In this document: positions 45,602 to 55,043 of the stretch, in pieces
How the letters are laid out: each line of letters begins with the position of its first letter
Position numbering within the stretch: the first letter of the stretch is position 1
Assembly (NCBI RefSeq): GCF_030814815.1
Contig: NZ_JAUSVR010000002.1
Span: forward strand, 248,001-312,000
Length of the DNA: 64,000 nucleotides
Direction of reading: 5' to 3'
Source of the DNA: Ancylobacter amanitiformis
GTDB lineage: Bacteria > Pseudomonadota > Alphaproteobacteria > Rhizobiales > Xanthobacteraceae
Translations under genes and position numbers: made by a program
Notes under the pieces: generated by a model
Told to the model about the DNA's origin: nothing
Seen by the model: only the letters and a program-made list of their open reading frames with translations
Databases searched by the model: none

Positions 45602-47311
45602 ATGACCGTTCTCGGCTGGCTCCAGATAGCCATCGTCCTCGCGCTCGTCGTCGCCGCGGCCGTGCCGCTCGGCGCGTATATGGCGCGTGTCTATGCCGGC
45701 GAGCCAACATTGCTCTCGTCGCTGCTCGGCCCGGTCGAGCGGGGCCTGTATCGCCTCGCCGGCGTCGACCCCAGCCGCGAGCAGGGCGCGCTCGCCTATA
45801 CGCTCGGCATGCTCGCCTTCAATGCGGCCGGCGTCGTTCTGCTCTATGCGATCCTGCGGCTGCAGGGGCTGCTGCCCTATAACCCGCTGGGCTTTGCCGG
45901 CGTCTCGCCGGACCTTGCCTTCAACACGGCGGTGAGCTTCGTCTCCAACACCAACTGGCAGGCCTATGGCGGCGAGACCACCATGAGCCTGTTCAGCCAG
46001 ATGGCCGGGCTCACGGTGCAGAACTTCCTCTCCGCCGCCACCGGCATCGCGCTCGCCGTGGCGCTGGTGCGCGCCTTTGCCCGCTCCAACGCCGCCGGCG
46101 TCGGCAATTTCTTCGTCGATATGACGCGCTCGGTGCTTTACGTGCTGCTGCCGCTGGCGATTGTCACCGCGCTCATCCAGGTGGGAATGGGCGTGCCGCA
46201 GACGCTGACGCCCACTGTCACCGCCGCTACGCTCGAGGGCGCGCAGCAGACCATCGCCATGGGGCCGGTGGCCACGCAGATGGCGATCAAGCAGATCGGC
46301 ACCAATGGCGGCGGCTTCTTCAACGTCAATGCCGCGCATCCGTTCGAAAACCCGACGGCGCTCTCCAATGCGCTGGAAATCTGGCAGATGCTGGTGGTCT
46401 CCACCGCGCTGGTCTTCGCCTTCGGCCGGCTCATCGGCGACCGGCGGCAGGCGCGCGCGCTTCTCGCCGCCATTGCCGTCATCCTCATTGCCGGCATCGC
46501 CGTCACCTATTGGGCGGAATCGGCCGGCACGCCCTCGCTGCTGGCCGCCGGCCTAGATCCCGCGGGCGGCAACATGGAAGGCAAGGAGGTGCGCTTCGGC
46601 GTCGCCGCCTCGTCCTTCTTCGCCGCCGTCACCACCGGCCTGTCGGATGGCGCGGTCAATTCCATGCACGGCTCGTTCACGCCGATCGGCGGACTGATGC
46701 CGATGTTCCTGATCCAGCTGGGCGAGATCCTGCCGGGCGGCAACGGCTCGGGGCTTTACGGGCTGCTGGTGATGGCGATCATCGCCGTGTTCGTCGCCGG
46801 CCTCATGGTGGGCCGCACGCCGGAATATCTCGGCAAGAAGATCGAGGTCACGGAGGTGAAGATGGCGATCCTCGCCGTGCTGATCCTGCCCGCCGCGATC
46901 CTCGGCTTCTCCGCGATCGCCGCCGTGCTGCCGGATGCGCTTGCCGGCCTCGGCAATGCCGGCCCGCACGGCCTGTCCGAGATCCTCTATGCCTATTCCT
47001 CGGCGGCGGGGAATAACGGCTCGGCCTTTGGCGGGCTCTCGGCAAACTCGCCGTGGTGGAACACCACGCTCGGCATCGCCATGCTGCTCGGCCGCTTCGC
47101 CTATATCGTGCCGATGATGGCGATTGCCGGCTCGCTCGCCGCCAAGACCCGGCTGTCGGCCTCGTCGGGCACCTTCCCCACGCACGGCCTGCTGTTCGTC
47201 GGCCTGCTCGTCGGCGTCATCCTCATCCTCGGCGGTCTCCAGTTCTTCCCCGCTCTCGCCCTCGGCCCGATCGCCGAACAGGTGCAGATGCTGGCCGGCA
47301 AGACGTTCTGA
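45602..47311 (+). CDS. kdpA: Potassium-transporting ATPase potassium-binding subunit KdpA
   Basis: A 569-residue membrane protein that carries the selectivity filter of the Kdp potassium pump. Conserved segments include [19 protein letters not shown], the filter-region [20 protein letters not shown], and [20 protein letters not shown]. It has about ten membrane helices arranged as four channel-like repeats. ATG 45602 gives the family N terminus ([14 protein letters not shown]). It starts 64 bases after kdpF and is 24 bases before kdpB. Confidence 0.97.
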   Translation: MTVLGWLQIAIVLALVVAAAVPLGAYMARVYAGEPTLLSSLLGPVERGLYRLAGVDPSREQGALAYTLGMLAFNAAGVVLLYAILRLQGLLPYNPLGFAGVSPDLAFNTAVSFVSNTNWQAYGGETTMSLFSQMAGLTVQNFLSAATGIALAVALVRAFARSNAAGVGNFFVDMTRSVLYVLLPLAIVTALIQVGMGVPQTLTPTVTAATLEGAQQTIAMGPVATQMAIKQIGTNGGGFFNVNAAHPFENPTALSNALEIWQMLVVSTALVFAFGRLIGDRRQARALLAAIAVILIAGIAVTYWAESAGTPSLLAAGLDPAGGNMEGKEVRFGVAASSFFAAVTTGLSDGAVNSMHGSFTPIGGLMPMFLIQLGEILPGGNGSGLYGLLVMAIIAVFVAGLMVGRTPEYLGKKIEVTEVKMAILAVLILPAAILGFSAIAAVLPDALAGLGNAGPHGLSEILYAYSSAAGNNGSAFGGLSANSPWWNTTLGIAMLLGRFAYIVPMMAIAGSLAAKTRLSASSGTFPTHGLLFVGLLVGVILILGGLQFFPALALGPIAEQVQMLAGKTF

Positions 47312-47335
47312 CCCCCGCCGTTTCGGAGATAGTCC

Positions 47336-49447
47336 ATGTCCACCAAATCCCATCCGGGCGGGTCGTCTGCGGGCGGTTCCTCCGCGGGCAGTTCCACAGC
47401 GGGAACCGGCTCCGCCTTCGCCTCGCCCGAACTGATCGGGCGGGCGGTGCGCGATGCCTTCGTGAAGCTCAACCCGGTGGCGCTGATGCGCAACCCGGTG
47501 ATCTTCGTCACCGAGGTGGTCGCCGCGCTCGTCACCGTGCTGTTCGCGCGGGACCTGCTGGCCGGCAATCCGCTCGCCTTCACCGGCCAGATCATGGCCT
47601 GGCTGTGGTTCACCGTGCTGTTCGCCAATTTCGCCGAGGCGATCGCCGAGGGGCGGGGGCGCGCGCAGGCGGATTCCCTGCGCAAGGCCCGCACCGACAC
47701 GGTCGCCAAGCGGCTGCGCGATCCCGCCGCGCGCGGCATCCATGAGCGTGTTTCCGCGCTCGACCTCAAGCTCGGCGACCACGTATTGGTCGAGGCGGGC
47801 GACCTCATCCCCGGCGACGGCGAGATCATTCTGGGCATCGCCTCGGTCAACGAGGCGGCGATCACCGGCGAATCCGCGCCTGTCATCCGCGAGAGCGGCG
47901 GCGACCGCTCGGCCGTCACCGGCGGCACCACCGTCATCTCCGACTGGCTGGTCGTGCGCATCACCGCCGCTCCCGGCTCCTCCTTCCTCGATCGCATGAT
48001 CGCGCTGGTGGAAGGCGCCGAGCGGCAGAAGACGCCCAATGAGATGGCGCTCTCGGTGCTGCTGGTCGGCATGACGCTGATCTTCCTCATCGCCGTGGTC
48101 TCGCTGGCCGGCCTCGGGCGCTATTCGGCGGCGGACGTGCCGGTGCCGATCCTGGTCGCGCTGCTGGTCACGCTCATCCCCACAACGATCGGCGGCCTGC
48201 TCTCGGCCATCGGCATCGCGGGCATGGACCGGCTGATCCGCCACAACGTGCTGGCCATGTCCGGGCGCGCGGTGGAGGCGGCGGGCGATGTCGACACGCT
48301 GCTGCTCGACAAGACCGGCACCATCACCTTCGGCAACCGCATGGCGTCGGAGATCATCGCCGTGCCCGGCATCAACGAGCACGAGGCGGCGCTGATCGCG
48401 GTGCAGGCGAGCCTGGCCGACGAGACGGCGGAGGGCCGCTCGATCCTCGCGCTGGCGCGGGAGAAATACGGCATCACCCCCGAGATGGCGGCGCTGGAGG
48501 GGGCCAGTTTCGTCGCCTTCTCGGCGGCGACCCGCCTGTCGGGCGTCGATGTCACGGGGCGCCGCATCCGCAAGGGCGCGGTGGATGCGGTGAAGCGCTT
48601 CGTCCACTCGGTCGATCCGCGGGCGTCGACCGGCATCGCCGCCTTCGATGCGGCGGTGGAGCGGATCGCCCGCTCCGGCGGCACGCCGCTCGGCCTCGCC
48701 GAGAACGGCCGGCTGCTGGGCGTCATCCACCTCAAGGACGTGGTGAAGCCGGATATCAAGGAGCGCTTCGCGGAACTGCGCCGCATGGGCATCCGCACGG
48801 TGATGGTGACGGGCGACAACCCCATTACCGCCGCCGCCATCGCCTCGGAGGCCGGTGTCGACGATTTCATCGCCGAGGCCACCCCGCAGGACAAGCTCGC
48901 CTATATCCGCACCGAGCAGCGGCGCGGCCGGCTGGTCGCCATGTGCGGCGACGGCACCAATGACGCCCCCGCGCTGGCCCAGGCCGATGTCGGCGTCGCC
49001 ATGCAGTCCGGCACGCAGGCCGCCCGCGAGGCCGGCAACATGGTGGACCTGGACAGCGACCCGACCAAGCTCATCGAGATCGTCGGCATCGGCAAGCAGT
49101 TGCTGATGACGCGCGGGGCGCTCACCACCTTCTCCATCGCCAACGACGTGGCGAAATATTTCGCCATCATCCCCGCGCTGTTCATCGCCGCCATTCCCGA
49201 ACTCGGCCTGCTCAACGTCATGGGGCTGCATTCGCCGCAGAGCGCCATTCTCTCGGCGGTGATCTTCAACGCGCTGATCATCATCGCGCTGATCCCGCTC
49301 GCCCTGCGCGGCGTGACCTACCGCGCGCAGGAAGCCGGCGCGGTGCTCGCGCGCAATCTGGCCATCTATGGGCTGGGCGGCATCCTGCTGCCCTTCGCCG
49401 GCATCAAGCTCATCGACATCGCCATCACGGCGATGGGCCTCGCCTGA
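47336..49447 (+). CDS. kdpB: Potassium-transporting ATPase ATP-binding subunit KdpB
   Basis: A 703-residue P-type ATPase. The phosphorylated Asp is in [12 protein letters not shown]; also seen are the actuator loop [19 protein letters not shown] (TGES), [18 protein letters not shown] and [18 protein letters not shown]. Residues 1-28 are an unusual Ser/Gly-rich leader ([16 protein letters not shown]) before the conserved part. It hydrolyses ATP to drive uptake of potassium through KdpA. Confidence 0.97.
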   Translation: MSTKSHPGGSSAGGSSAGSSTAGTGSAFASPELIGRAVRDAFVKLNPVALMRNPVIFVTEVVAALVTVLFARDLLAGNPLAFTGQIMAWLWFTVLFANFAEAIAEGRGRAQADSLRKARTDTVAKRLRDPAARGIHERVSALDLKLGDHVLVEAGDLIPGDGEIILGIASVNEAAITGESAPVIRESGGDRSAVTGGTTVISDWLVVRITAAPGSSFLDRMIALVEGAERQKTPNEMALSVLLVGMTLIFLIAVVSLAGLGRYSAADVPVPILVALLVTLIPTTIGGLLSAIGIAGMDRLIRHNVLAMSGRAVEAAGDVDTLLLDKTGTITFGNRMASEIIAVPGINEHEAALIAVQASLADETAEGRSILALAREKYGITPEMAALEGASFVAFSAATRLSGVDVTGRRIRKGAVDAVKRFVHSVDPRASTGIAAFDAAVERIARSGGTPLGLAENGRLLGVIHLKDVVKPDIKERFAELRRMGIRTVMVTGDNPITAAAIASEAGVDDFIAEATPQDKLAYIRTEQRRGRLVAMCGDGTNDAPALAQADVGVAMQSGTQAAREAGNMVDLDSDPTKLIEIVGIGKQLLMTRGALTTFSIANDVAKYFAIIPALFIAAIPELGLLNVMGLHSPQSAILSAVIFNALIIIALIPLALRGVTYRAQEAGAVLARNLAIYGLGGILLPFAGIKLIDIAITAMGLA

Positions 49448-49460
49448 GGAGACGACGCAC

Positions 49461-50051
49461 ATGACTTCCATGGTGAACCAACTGCGCCCCGCGCTGACGC
49501 TGCTCGTCGCCTTCACCCTCATCACCGGGCTGGCCTATCCCTTGGCCATGGTGGAGGTGGCGCAGGCGGTGTTCCCGGCGCAGGCCCGCGGCTCGCTGAT
49601 CGAGCGCGACGGCAAGGTCGTCGGCTCGGCGCTGATCGGGCAGAACTTCACGCAGGAGCGCTATTTCCACCCGCGCCCCTCGGTGGCCGGCACCGGCTAT
49701 GACGCCTCGGCCTCCTCCGGCAGCAATCTCGGGCCCACCAGCGCCAAGCTCGCCGAGCGGCTGAGGGCGGATGCCGATGCGCTGCGGGCGGGCGGTTTCT
49801 CCGGGCCGCTCCCGGCCGATGCCGTCACCACCTCCGGCAGCGGGCTCGATCCGCACATCTCGCCAGCCTTCGCGCTGGCGCAGGTGCCGCGCGTGGCCAA
49901 GGCGCGCGGGCTTGGCGAGGCGCTTGTGCGCTCGCTGGTCGAGGCCCACATAGAGAAACCTCAATTCGGCGTGTTCGGCGATCCGCGTGTCAACGTTCTC
50001 CAGCTCAACCTTGCGCTCGATGCATCTGCCCCGGCCACGCCATCGTCCTGA
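49461..50051 (+). CDS. kdpC: Potassium-transporting ATPase KdpC subunit
   Basis: A 196-residue protein with one N-terminal membrane helix ([19 protein letters not shown]) and a periplasmic domain. [32 protein letters not shown] and [14 protein letters not shown] are conserved KdpC elements. It holds KdpA and KdpB together and helps potassium binding. It starts 13 bases after kdpB. Note the spelling of the operon order: kdpF-A-B-C-D-E, all on one strand. Confidence 0.96.
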   Translation: MTSMVNQLRPALTLLVAFTLITGLAYPLAMVEVAQAVFPAQARGSLIERDGKVVGSALIGQNFTQERYFHPRPSVAGTGYDASASSGSNLGPTSAKLAERLRADADALRAGGFSGPLPADAVTTSGSGLDPHISPAFALAQVPRVAKARGLGEALVRSLVEAHIEKPQFGVFGDPRVNVLQLNLALDASAPATPSS

Positions 50052-50093
50052 GTGGGAGTTGCCTCGGCGGCGGGCCCTTCGGGGCATCGTCGC

Positions 50094-52796
50094 ATGAGCG
50101 CGATGGACCCCACCCGCGCCGACCCCGAGGCCCTGCTGGCCGCCGCCGAGCGGGAGGCGCGCGGCAAGCTGCGCATCTTCCTCGGCGCCGCGCCCGGCGT
50201 CGGCAAGACCTATGCGATGCTCTCCGCCGCCCGCGCCGCCAAGGCCGCGGGCGGCGACGTCGTCATCGGCATCGTCGAGACGCATGGAAGGGCGGAGACC
50301 GAGGCGCTGGTCGCGGGCATCGAATTGCTGCCGCGCACCAATATTCCCTATCGCGGCCGGCTGGTGCCGGAATTCGACCTCGAGGCCGCGCTGGAGCGCC
50401 ATCCCGGCCTGCTGCTGGTCGATGAGTATGCCCATTCCAATGTCGAGGGCAGCCGCCATCCCAAGCGCTGGCAGGACGTGCAGGAACTGCTCGCCGCCGG
50501 CGTCGACGTGTGGACCACGCTCAACATCCAGCATCTCGACAGCCTGAACGACGTCGTCCAGCGCATCACCGGCGTGCGGGTGCGCGAGACCGTGCCGGAC
50601 ATGGCGCTGAAGAAGGCGGACGAGATCATCCTCGTCGACCTGCCGTCGGACGAACTCATCAAGCGCCTCGCCGACGGCAAGGTCTATGTCGAGGACACCG
50701 CGACACGCGCGGTGCAGAGCTTCTTCAAGCCCTCCAACCTCACCGCCCTGCGCGAACTGGCCCTGCGCCAGGTGGCGGCCCGCGTCGACAGCGATCTCGT
50801 CGCGCGGATGCAGGGGTCGGCGATTCAGGGCCCGTGGGCGGCCGGCGAGCGCCTGCTCGTCTGCGTCGGGCCCGACATGGCGGCCGAGCGGGTGGTGCGC
50901 GAGGCCAAGCGCCTCGCCGACCTGATGGACGCCACATGGTTCGCCGTCACGGTCGAGCGGCCCGGCCATGTGATGGCGACGCGGGACCGGCATCGGCTGG
51001 AGGCGGGCATGCGCCTCGCCGAGAATCTCGGGGCGGAGGTGCGCTCGCTGGTCGCCTCCGACGTGCCGGCGGAACTGCTGCGCTTCGCCGGCTTCGAGAA
51101 CGTGACGCAGATCATTATCGGCAAGGCGCGCCGCTGGAGCCTGCGCGCCTTCCTGCGCGGCTCGCTGGCGGATGCGCTGGTGCGCGCCGCCACCGGCGTC
51201 GCCATCCATGTCGTCACCGCCGATCAGCCCGAGCCGGCGGGGCGCGGCCTGCCGCGCCTGCCGCAGGCGGGCCCGCTCGCCGGCTATGTCGTCGCCCCGC
51301 TCGGGGTCGGCGCGGCAACGCTGCTCGGTCTGATGCTGACGCGCGTCGTGGCGCTGCCCAACGTCTCGATGCTCTATCTGCTCGCCGTGCTGATGCCGGC
51401 GCTGCTCTACGGCGTGTGGCCCGCGATCATCGCCTCGACGCTGTCCTTCCTCGCCTATAATTTCTTCTTCATCGATCCGGTCAACACGTTCACCGTGGCC
51501 CGCCCGCACGAATTGCTGGCGCTGCTGACCTTTCTCATCGTCGCGGTGGCGATCTCCGCGCTGGCCGGGCGGTCGCGCGAGCAGGCGCGGCTGGCCGCCC
51601 AGCGCATGCGCGCCACGCGCCGGCTCTATGAATTCACCCGCAAGCTCTCCGCCCGGCCGGACAGCGCGTCGGTGGTGGAGGCTGCCGCCATCGAGCTTCA
51701 CGCCGCGCTGGGCAGCGCCAGCGTCATCCTCACCACGCAGAAGGGCGAACTCGCCATCGCCGCCGCGTGGCCGCCGGAGGACCGGCTCGACACCGCCTCC
51801 ATGACCGCCGCCAACTGGGCCTTCGACCATGGCGAGCCGGCGGGGGCGGGCACCGGCACGCTGCCGAGCGTGCCGTGGTTCTTTCGCCCGCTCACCGGCG
51901 CCAAGGCGGGAACGCCGATCGGCGTGGTGGGTATCGAGCGCACGGCCGGCGTGCCCGCGCTCGACGCCGAGAGCGAGGGCATTCTGGGCACGCTGGCGGA
52001 GCAGACCGCCGCGGCGCTGGTGCGCACCCAGCTCTCCGCCGAGGTCACGCAGGCCCGGACCGCGGCGGAAACCGAGCGCGTGCGCAACATTCTGCTGGCC
52101 TCGATCAGCCATGATTTCCGCACCCCGCTCGCCTCCATCCTCGGCGCGGCAACCAGCCTGATCGACTATGGCGTCGATATCCCCGCGCCGGCGCGGCGCG
52201 ACCTCTTGCTGCAGATGCGCGACGAGGCGGAGAATCTCGACCAGATGGTGCGCAACCTGCTCTCCATGACGCGGCTGGAAGCCGGCGCGCTGGACCTTCG
52301 CCGGGACTGGATCGACGTGGTGGAGATCATGAACCGGGCCTGCTCGGCCGCCCGCCGGCGCGGCGCGACGCAACGCTTCGTGGTGACGGCGGCGCCCGAT
52401 CTGCCGCTGCTCAGGGCCGATCCCAGCCTGATGGACCAGGCGCTCGGCAATGTCGTTGGCAATGCGGTGCGCTATGCCGGGCCGCAGGCGCGCATCGGCC
52501 TGTCCGCCACGGTGATCGACGGGCAACTGGTCATCGCCGTCACCGATGACGGACCGGGCATCGCGCCCGATGTGCTGCCGCATGTATTCGAGAAATTCGT
52601 GCGCGCGGTGCGCCCGGGCGGGGACGGGGGCGACGGCTCCGGCCTTGGCCTCGCCATCACCAAGGGTATTGTGGAGGCCCATGGCGGCACCGTGGCGGCG
52701 CGCAGCCCCGCGCCAGGCCAGCGGACCGGCACGCGCATCGCGCTTCGCCTGCCGCTGGAGCCGGCCGCCCCGGCCGAAACGGAGGAGACGCCATGA
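50094..52796 (+). CDS. kdpD: Sensor histidine kinase KdpD
   Basis: A 900-residue sensor. The N-terminal KdpD domain has a Walker A GAAPGVGKTYAML and VDEYAHSNVEGSRHPKRWQD, followed by a universal-stress-protein-like domain (residues 250-370). Four membrane helices lie at about 400-500 (VVAPLGVGAATLLGLMLTRV, and FLIVAVAISALAG). A GAF-like region precedes the kinase core, with phosphorylated His in ASISHDFRTPLAS, N box VVGNAVRYAG and G boxes DDGPGIAPD and GSGLGLAI. It senses low potassium or turgor and phosphorylates KdpE. Its end overlaps kdpE by four bases (ATGA). Confidence 0.97.
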   Translation: MSAMDPTRADPEALLAAAEREARGKLRIFLGAAPGVGKTYAMLSAARAAKAAGGDVVIGIVETHGRAETEALVAGIELLPRTNIPYRGRLVPEFDLEAALERHPGLLLVDEYAHSNVEGSRHPKRWQDVQELLAAGVDVWTTLNIQHLDSLNDVVQRITGVRVRETVPDMALKKADEIILVDLPSDELIKRLADGKVYVEDTATRAVQSFFKPSNLTALRELALRQVAARVDSDLVARMQGSAIQGPWAAGERLLVCVGPDMAAERVVREAKRLADLMDATWFAVTVERPGHVMATRDRHRLEAGMRLAENLGAEVRSLVASDVPAELLRFAGFENVTQIIIGKARRWSLRAFLRGSLADALVRAATGVAIHVVTADQPEPAGRGLPRLPQAGPLAGYVVAPLGVGAATLLGLMLTRVVALPNVSMLYLLAVLMPALLYGVWPAIIASTLSFLAYNFFFIDPVNTFTVARPHELLALLTFLIVAVAISALAGRSREQARLAAQRMRATRRLYEFTRKLSARPDSASVVEAAAIELHAALGSASVILTTQKGELAIAAAWPPEDRLDTASMTAANWAFDHGEPAGAGTGTLPSVPWFFRPLTGAKAGTPIGVVGIERTAGVPALDAESEGILGTLAEQTAAALVRTQLSAEVTQARTAAETERVRNILLASISHDFRTPLASILGAATSLIDYGVDIPAPARRDLLLQMRDEAENLDQMVRNLLSMTRLEAGALDLRRDWIDVVEIMNRACSAARRRGATQRFVVTAAPDLPLLRADPSLMDQALGNVVGNAVRYAGPQARIGLSATVIDGQLVIAVTDDGPGIAPDVLPHVFEKFVRAVRPGGDGGDGSGLGLAITKGIVEAHGGTVAARSPAPGQRTGTRIALRLPLEPAAPAETEETP

Positions 52797-53476
52797 GCGG
52801 CGTGAGTGTCCTTGTCGTGGATGACGAACCCGCCATCCATCGCTTCATGGCGCCTGCGCTGGCGGCCAATGGCTATGAGGCGCTGCGTGCCGACACCGGC
52901 ACGGAAGCGTTGAGCCTCGTTGTCAACCGGCGGCCCGCCATCGTCATCCTCGACCTCGGCCTGCCGGACATGGACGGCAAGGATGTGATCCGCTCGCTGC
53001 GCGGCTGGTCGGAGGTGCCGATCGTCGTGCTCTCCGCGCGCGACCGGGAGATCGAGAAGATCGAGGCGCTGGACCTTGGCGCCGACGATTTCGTCAACAA
53101 GCCGTTCAGCATGGGCGAACTGATGGCGCGGCTGCGCGCGGCGCTGCGCCATCGTATGCAGGAAAAGGGCGAGACGCCGATCCTGCGCCTCGGCGATGTC
53201 GAGATCGACATTCCCCGCCATCGCGTGCTGCGCGCCGGCGCGGAAGTGAAGCTGACCCCGAAGGAGTTCGAGCTGCTCGCCTTCCTCGCGCGCCATGCCG
53301 GCAAGGTGCTCACCCATCGCCACATATTGCGCGAGGTCTGGGGGCCGGCCAACGAGCACGACACGCAATATCTGCGCGTCTATGTCGGGCAGCTCCGCGC
53401 CAAGCTGGAGGCCGACCCGGCCAACCCGGCGCTCATCGTCACCGAGCCCGGCGTGGGCTATCGCACCGGCGAGTGA
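52793..53476 (+). CDS. kdpE: Response regulator KdpE
   Basis: A 227-residue OmpR-type regulator that activates kdpFABC. The receiver has the acidic pair in LVVDDEPAIHRF, phospho-acceptor D54 in VILDLGLPDMDG, and VNKPFSMGEL for the conserved Lys. The DNA-binding winged helix is in LTPKEFELLAFLARHAGKVL and TQYLRVYVGQLRAKLEADP. The ATG overlaps the kdpD stop by four bases. The last 19 bases overlap the small minus-strand gene that follows. Confidence 0.96.
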   Translation: MSGVSVLVVDDEPAIHRFMAPALAANGYEALRADTGTEALSLVVNRRPAIVILDLGLPDMDGKDVIRSLRGWSEVPIVVLSARDREIEKIEALDLGADDFVNKPFSMGELMARLRAALRHRMQEKGETPILRLGDVEIDIPRHRVLRAGAEVKLTPKEFELLAFLARHAGKVLTHRHILREVWGPANEHDTQYLRVYVGQLRAKLEADPANPALIVTEPGVGYRTGE

Positions 53477-53655
53477 GCCGCGCGCGGGGCTTCCGGCTGC
53501 GGCCGCTCGACATGGCTCAGCACCATGGCGAGCACGAAGACGAGGCTGAACATCACCGCCAGCCGCGTCATCAGGACATGGCTCTGCGCATAGCGCGTCG
53601 CGGGCCGCCGCGGCGGGCGCCGGCGGGCGTGAGGGGTCGGGAAGATCGACTTCAT
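53458..53655 (-). CDS. Small single-helix membrane protein coupled to the DapA-like gene
   Basis: A 65-residue peptide with an Arg/Pro-rich N terminus (HARRRPPRRPATRYAQSH) and one hydrophobic segment (LAVMFSLVFVLAMVLSHVE). Its ATG overlaps the stop of the DapA-like gene as ATGA at 53652-53655, a typical coupling, which supports translation. Its 3' end overlaps kdpE by 19 bases. No family was recognised. With the N-terminal arginines inside, it would insert with its short tail outside. Confidence 0.5.
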   Translation of the reverse strand: MKSIFPTPHARRRPPRRPATRYAQSHVLMTRLAVMFSLVFVLAMVLSHVERPQPEAPRAAHSPVR

Positions 53656-54569
53656 GGCGTCGGGCTCATTGGCGTCAGGCTCAGGTCCTGCAGCGGCGCG
53701 CAGGCCAGCGCCGCGACGGCGACGCGCATGGCGGCGGCGGCGGCGGGCGCCGGCGCGGTCAGCGGCAGGCGGGGGGAGGGGTTGAAGGCCGGATCGAGCA
53801 GCGAGACGGCGTATTTGAGACCCGCCGGCTCGGCCTCGAGGTCCAGCGCGTGCTGCAGGATGTCGAGCGGCGCGGCGAGTTCCATCGCCCGCGCGCCGTG
53901 CCCCGCCAGCCGCTGGCGCCACAAGGCGATGCATAGCCGGGGCGCGACATTGGCCATGGCGCTCAGGCACGCGCGGGGCGGCCGCAGGTGAGGCGCGAAC
54001 GGGCTGCGGCAATCGGGGGCGATGCGCCACGGCCGCTCGGCGCAGGCCTCCGCCAGCGCGGTGTGCCGTCCCGTCTCCTCGCCCTCGTCGAGCAGCGCGA
54101 AGATGGCAGGGAACGCGCCGAGCCGCTCAAGCGTCGGCGGCGCCAGCGTGATATTCGTGCGGCCGGGCGCGTTGTGCAGGATCAGCGGCATCCGGGTCGC
54201 CTGCGCCACCGCCTCGAAATGGGCGAACAGGCCGGCCTGGCCGGGGCGGTTGTAATAGGGTGTCACCACGAGAGCGGCCGAAGCGCCGGCCTTCCGGGCG
54301 GCTTGGGTGGCCGTGATGGTGGCGGCGGTCGAGTTGCTGCCGGTCGTCGCGATCACCGGCACCCGGCCCGCAACGGCCTCGACGGCGACCTGCACCAGCC
54401 GCGTATTCTCGGCCGGGGCAAGCGTGGGTCCCTCGCCGATGATGCCGCCGGTGACGAGTCCGCCGACGCCGGCCGCGAGCAGCCTCTCGACCTGATAGGC
54501 GTAGACATTCTCGTCGACCGTGGCCCCAAGGAAGGGCGTAAGGAGCGGAACGAGGACACCGCTGAGCAT
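53652..54569 (-). CDS. DapA-family protein lacking the Schiff-base lysine (probable pseudoenzyme or altered function)
   Basis: A 305-residue protein of the dihydrodipicolinate synthase/N-acetylneuraminate lyase family (TIM barrel): GVLVPLLTPFLGATVDE at the start, VVTPYYNRPGQAGLFAHF, ILHNAPGRTNITL, and AMANVAPRLC. Aligned on E. coli DapA, the Thr-Thr pair (44-45) is Ile-Ile (43-44 here, in GGIIGEGPTL), Tyr 133 is His 132, and the Lys 161 that forms the Schiff base is Leu 160 in AIFALLDEGEE. Spacing from His 132 to Leu 160 equals that in DapA. The Arg of the GRT stretch is kept. It should not catalyse the normal aldol reaction. ATG 54569 follows GAGGGGGTCGCC. Confidence 0.85.
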   Translation of the reverse strand: MLSGVLVPLLTPFLGATVDENVYAYQVERLLAAGVGGLVTGGIIGEGPTLAPAENTRLVQVAVEAVAGRVPVIATTGSNSTAATITATQAARKAGASAALVVTPYYNRPGQAGLFAHFEAVAQATRMPLILHNAPGRTNITLAPPTLERLGAFPAIFALLDEGEETGRHTALAEACAERPWRIAPDCRSPFAPHLRPPRACLSAMANVAPRLCIALWRQRLAGHGARAMELAAPLDILQHALDLEAEPAGLKYAVSLLDPAFNPSPRLPLTAPAPAAAAAMRVAVAALACAPLQDLSLTPMSPTP

Positions 54570-54579
54570 GGCGACCCCC

Positions 54580-54825
54580 TCACAGGGTAAGCAGCAGCGG
54601 GCGGCGCACCAGCCGCACGGCCTTGCGCTGGCCGCCGCACTCGCGGCAGGCATAGCGCAGCGCGTCCTCGCGCGAGCGGAACAGGCCGCCACCCAGGCCA
54701 TGTTCCTCGATGGCCACCCAGTGGCCGAACGGATCCTTGCCGACCGCGAAACGCAGCCGATTGGCGATCGGGGCGATGCCGGCCGCATGTCCGGCAGAAA
54801 GATGGTTGGTGGAAATAGGGCTCAT
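54580..54825 (-). CDS. Conserved small protein, unknown function
   Basis: An 81-residue protein. The middle part reads FAVGKDPFGHWVAIEEHGLG and then GGLFRSREDALRYACRECGG, with two cysteines in CRECGG. Similar short proteins with a V-G-x-D-x-x-G-x-W-V-x-x-E pattern and a C-terminal helix are common in Hyphomicrobiales, and function is unknown. It lies ten bases upstream of the DapA-like gene, in the same direction, so it may be the first gene of that short operon. The start ATG 54825 is the first after a non-coding-looking region. Confidence 0.7.
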   Translation of the reverse strand: MSPISTNHLSAGHAAGIAPIANRLRFAVGKDPFGHWVAIEEHGLGGGLFRSREDALRYACRECGGQRKAVRLVRRPLLLTL

Positions 54826-55043
54826 GAAGGCAACGAGGGTTCGTCGGCGCGGGGTTGTGCGCCGCCCGCAGAAGCTAGGCGGGCGCGTCTCAGGGATCGA
54901 TGCGAAGCTCGCGGCCACGCCATAAGGCCGGCATAAGTCGCGCGCGGAGCGGCCATCCGTCCGGTCCGGGCGGCGCGTTCCGGGCATCCCTGTCATGATG
55001 GCGATTGCGTTGGCGCTTCCGAATGTTACATTTCCCGGGAGTC

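Noticed and set aside
46553..49525. 990-codon minus-strand open frame antisense to kdpB/kdpA
   Set aside because: Lies wholly opposite intact kdp genes; His/Arg/Asp-rich composition of a GC-rich mirror frame; no family match.
49425..52682. 1085-codon minus-strand open frame antisense to kdpC/kdpD
   Set aside because: Mirror frame of kdpD with the same biased composition and no ribosome site.
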